Program-made: the position numbers and the translations under genes
From: Sphingobacterium puteale
GTDB taxonomy: Bacteria; Bacteroidota; Bacteroidia; Sphingobacteriales; Sphingobacteriaceae
Direction of reading: 5' to 3'
Length of the DNA: 64,000 nucleotides
Assembly (NCBI RefSeq): GCF_003627955.1
Contig: NZ_RBWS01000024.1
Coordinates: 1-64,000 of the forward strand
The notes under the pieces: model-generated
What the model was told of the DNA's origin: nothing
Databases searched by the model: none
Seen by the model: the letters and a program-made list of their open reading frames with translations, nothing else
In this document: positions 63,479-64,000 of the stretch, piece after piece
Numbering within the stretch: the stretch's first letter is position 1
How the letters are laid out: each line of letters begins with the position of its first letter

Positions 63479-64000
63479 TTACTTAAAACTATCCATATAA
63501 GACTTTGGCGGCATACCAAATTCCGACTGAAAGCATTTTGAGAAATACGAAGCATTGGAGAAACCGACCATATACATGACTTCAGCCACGGTAAACTTTT
63601 TTTGCTGCAGCAACAGGGCTGCTTTTTTGATGCGGATGCTACGGATATATTCTACCGGTGTATAGCCTGTCAGCTGTTTGATCTTGCGGTAAAGCTGTTT
63701 GGCGGCCACATCCGTCAGGTCGCTGAGGCGCTGAACCGAAAACTCAGAATCATCGATATGCTCTTCGATGCGCTGTGTCACCTGTGTCAGGAACTTTTCA
63801 TCTGGCGATTGCACAGCGAGAGGCTCCGCTGGTTTGCTGATTTCGTCGATACGCAATTGCGTTACGAGTTTTTCTTTTCTGTCCAATAGCTGGAGCAATT
63901 GCATCTGGAGGATTTCCAAATCAAAGGGTTTGGTCATATAAGCATCTACTCCGGCCGTCACCCATTCGCGCTGGATCAGGTCATCATGCTGTGCCGTCAG
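63479..64000 (-). CDS. Hybrid two-component system regulator, C-terminal part (5' end beyond window)
   Basis: The frame is open to the window edge. The visible part begins in a receiver domain (LTAQHDDLIQREWVTAGVDA, YMTKPFDLEIL, with the conserved Lys of TKPF) and ends in an AraC-type double helix-turn-helix (IEEHIDDSEFSVQRLSDLTD, YRKIKQLTGYTPVEYIRSIR, AEVMYMVGFSNASYFSKCFQ). This receiver-AraC order at the C-terminus is that of Bacteroidota hybrid two-component systems, whose periplasmic sensor and kinase would lie outside the window. An orphan AraC response regulator is the alternative. It is the likely activator of the adjacent galactan locus. The GTG at 63961 is internal, not the start. 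Confidence 0.85.
   Translation of the reverse strand: MTAQHDDLIQREWVTAGVDAYMTKPFDLEILQMQLLQLLDRKEKLVTQLRIDEISKPAEPLAVQSPDEKFLTQVTQRIEEHIDDSEFSVQRLSDLTDVAAKQLYRKIKQLTGYTPVEYIRSIRIKKAALLLQQKKFTVAEVMYMVGFSNASYFSKCFQSEFGMPPKSYMDSFK

Noticed and set aside
1..64000. CRISPR arrays, tRNA/rRNA genes, transposases or phage genes
   Set aside because: No regularly spaced repeats, no recognisable tRNA sequence and no transposase, integrase or phage motifs were seen on either strand.

Overview
The window looks like the chromosome of a Bacteroidota, most likely a Sphingobacterium or close relative in the Sphingobacteriaceae. The evidence is four SusC/SusD pairs, three ECF sigma factor / FecR anti-sigma modules, a hybrid two-component regulator at the right edge, many secreted glycosidases, the near absence of Shine-Dalgarno sequences, and promoter-like TAnnTTTG boxes. 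No rRNA, tRNA, intact insertion sequence, phage or CRISPR array was seen.

Left part (1-22.8 kb). The window opens inside a surface protein gene with a FISUMP-like C-terminus. A long leftward run of closely spaced genes (19534 down to 2640, with an ornithine cyclodeaminase-family gene at 1429-2382) then joins two things rarely described together. One is a complete trans-4-hydroxy-L-proline catabolic set: hydroxyproline 2-epimerase, FAD-dependent D-hydroxyproline oxidase/dehydrogenase, pyrroline-4-hydroxy-2-carboxylate deaminase and alpha-ketoglutarate semialdehyde dehydrogenase. The other is a secreted degradation set: a GH127 beta-L-arabinofuranosidase with an N-terminal LamG domain, a modular GH43 enzyme, an S9 prolyl-oligopeptidase-like peptidase and a DUF885 metallopeptidase-like protein, plus an APC amino acid permease. 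I read this as a locus for stripping arabinose from plant hydroxyproline-rich glycoproteins (extensins), releasing hydroxyproline and burning it to alpha-ketoglutarate. A large secreted DUF5695-like protein is transcribed divergently. Broken gene pieces mark the ends of this run: a SusC plug fragment and a DUF4440-like tail at 2425-2582, and a frameshifted AraC-type regulator at 19667-19817.

Middle part (22.9-51.1 kb). Three ECF sigma / FecR / SusC / SusD units follow. The first (plus strand, 22944-31134) ends in a TPR-thioredoxin (TlpA-like) protein. The second (minus strand, 39581 to 32087) ends in a Tat-exported purple-acid-phosphatase-like enzyme, and its SusC lacks the STN signalling domain normally used to talk to FecR. 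The third (minus strand, 51080 to 40405) ends in three tandem DUF4369/TlpA thiol-disulfide proteins. A truncated secreted protein that runs into an HxlR regulator relic lies between the first two units. A small lipoprotein gene (39941-40291) lies between the second and third.

Right part (51.3-64 kb). A leftward polysaccharide utilisation locus for pectic beta-1,4-galactan: a GH-A clan hydrolase (possible GH147 beta-galactosidase), SusC, SusD, a SusE-like surface lipoprotein, GH53 endo-beta-1,4-galactanase and GH2 beta-galactosidase. It is probably controlled by the hybrid two-component system whose C-terminal AraC domain ends at 63479. Three copies of a 12-bp motif, two of them 21 bp apart, lie upstream of the first gene and are a candidate operator.
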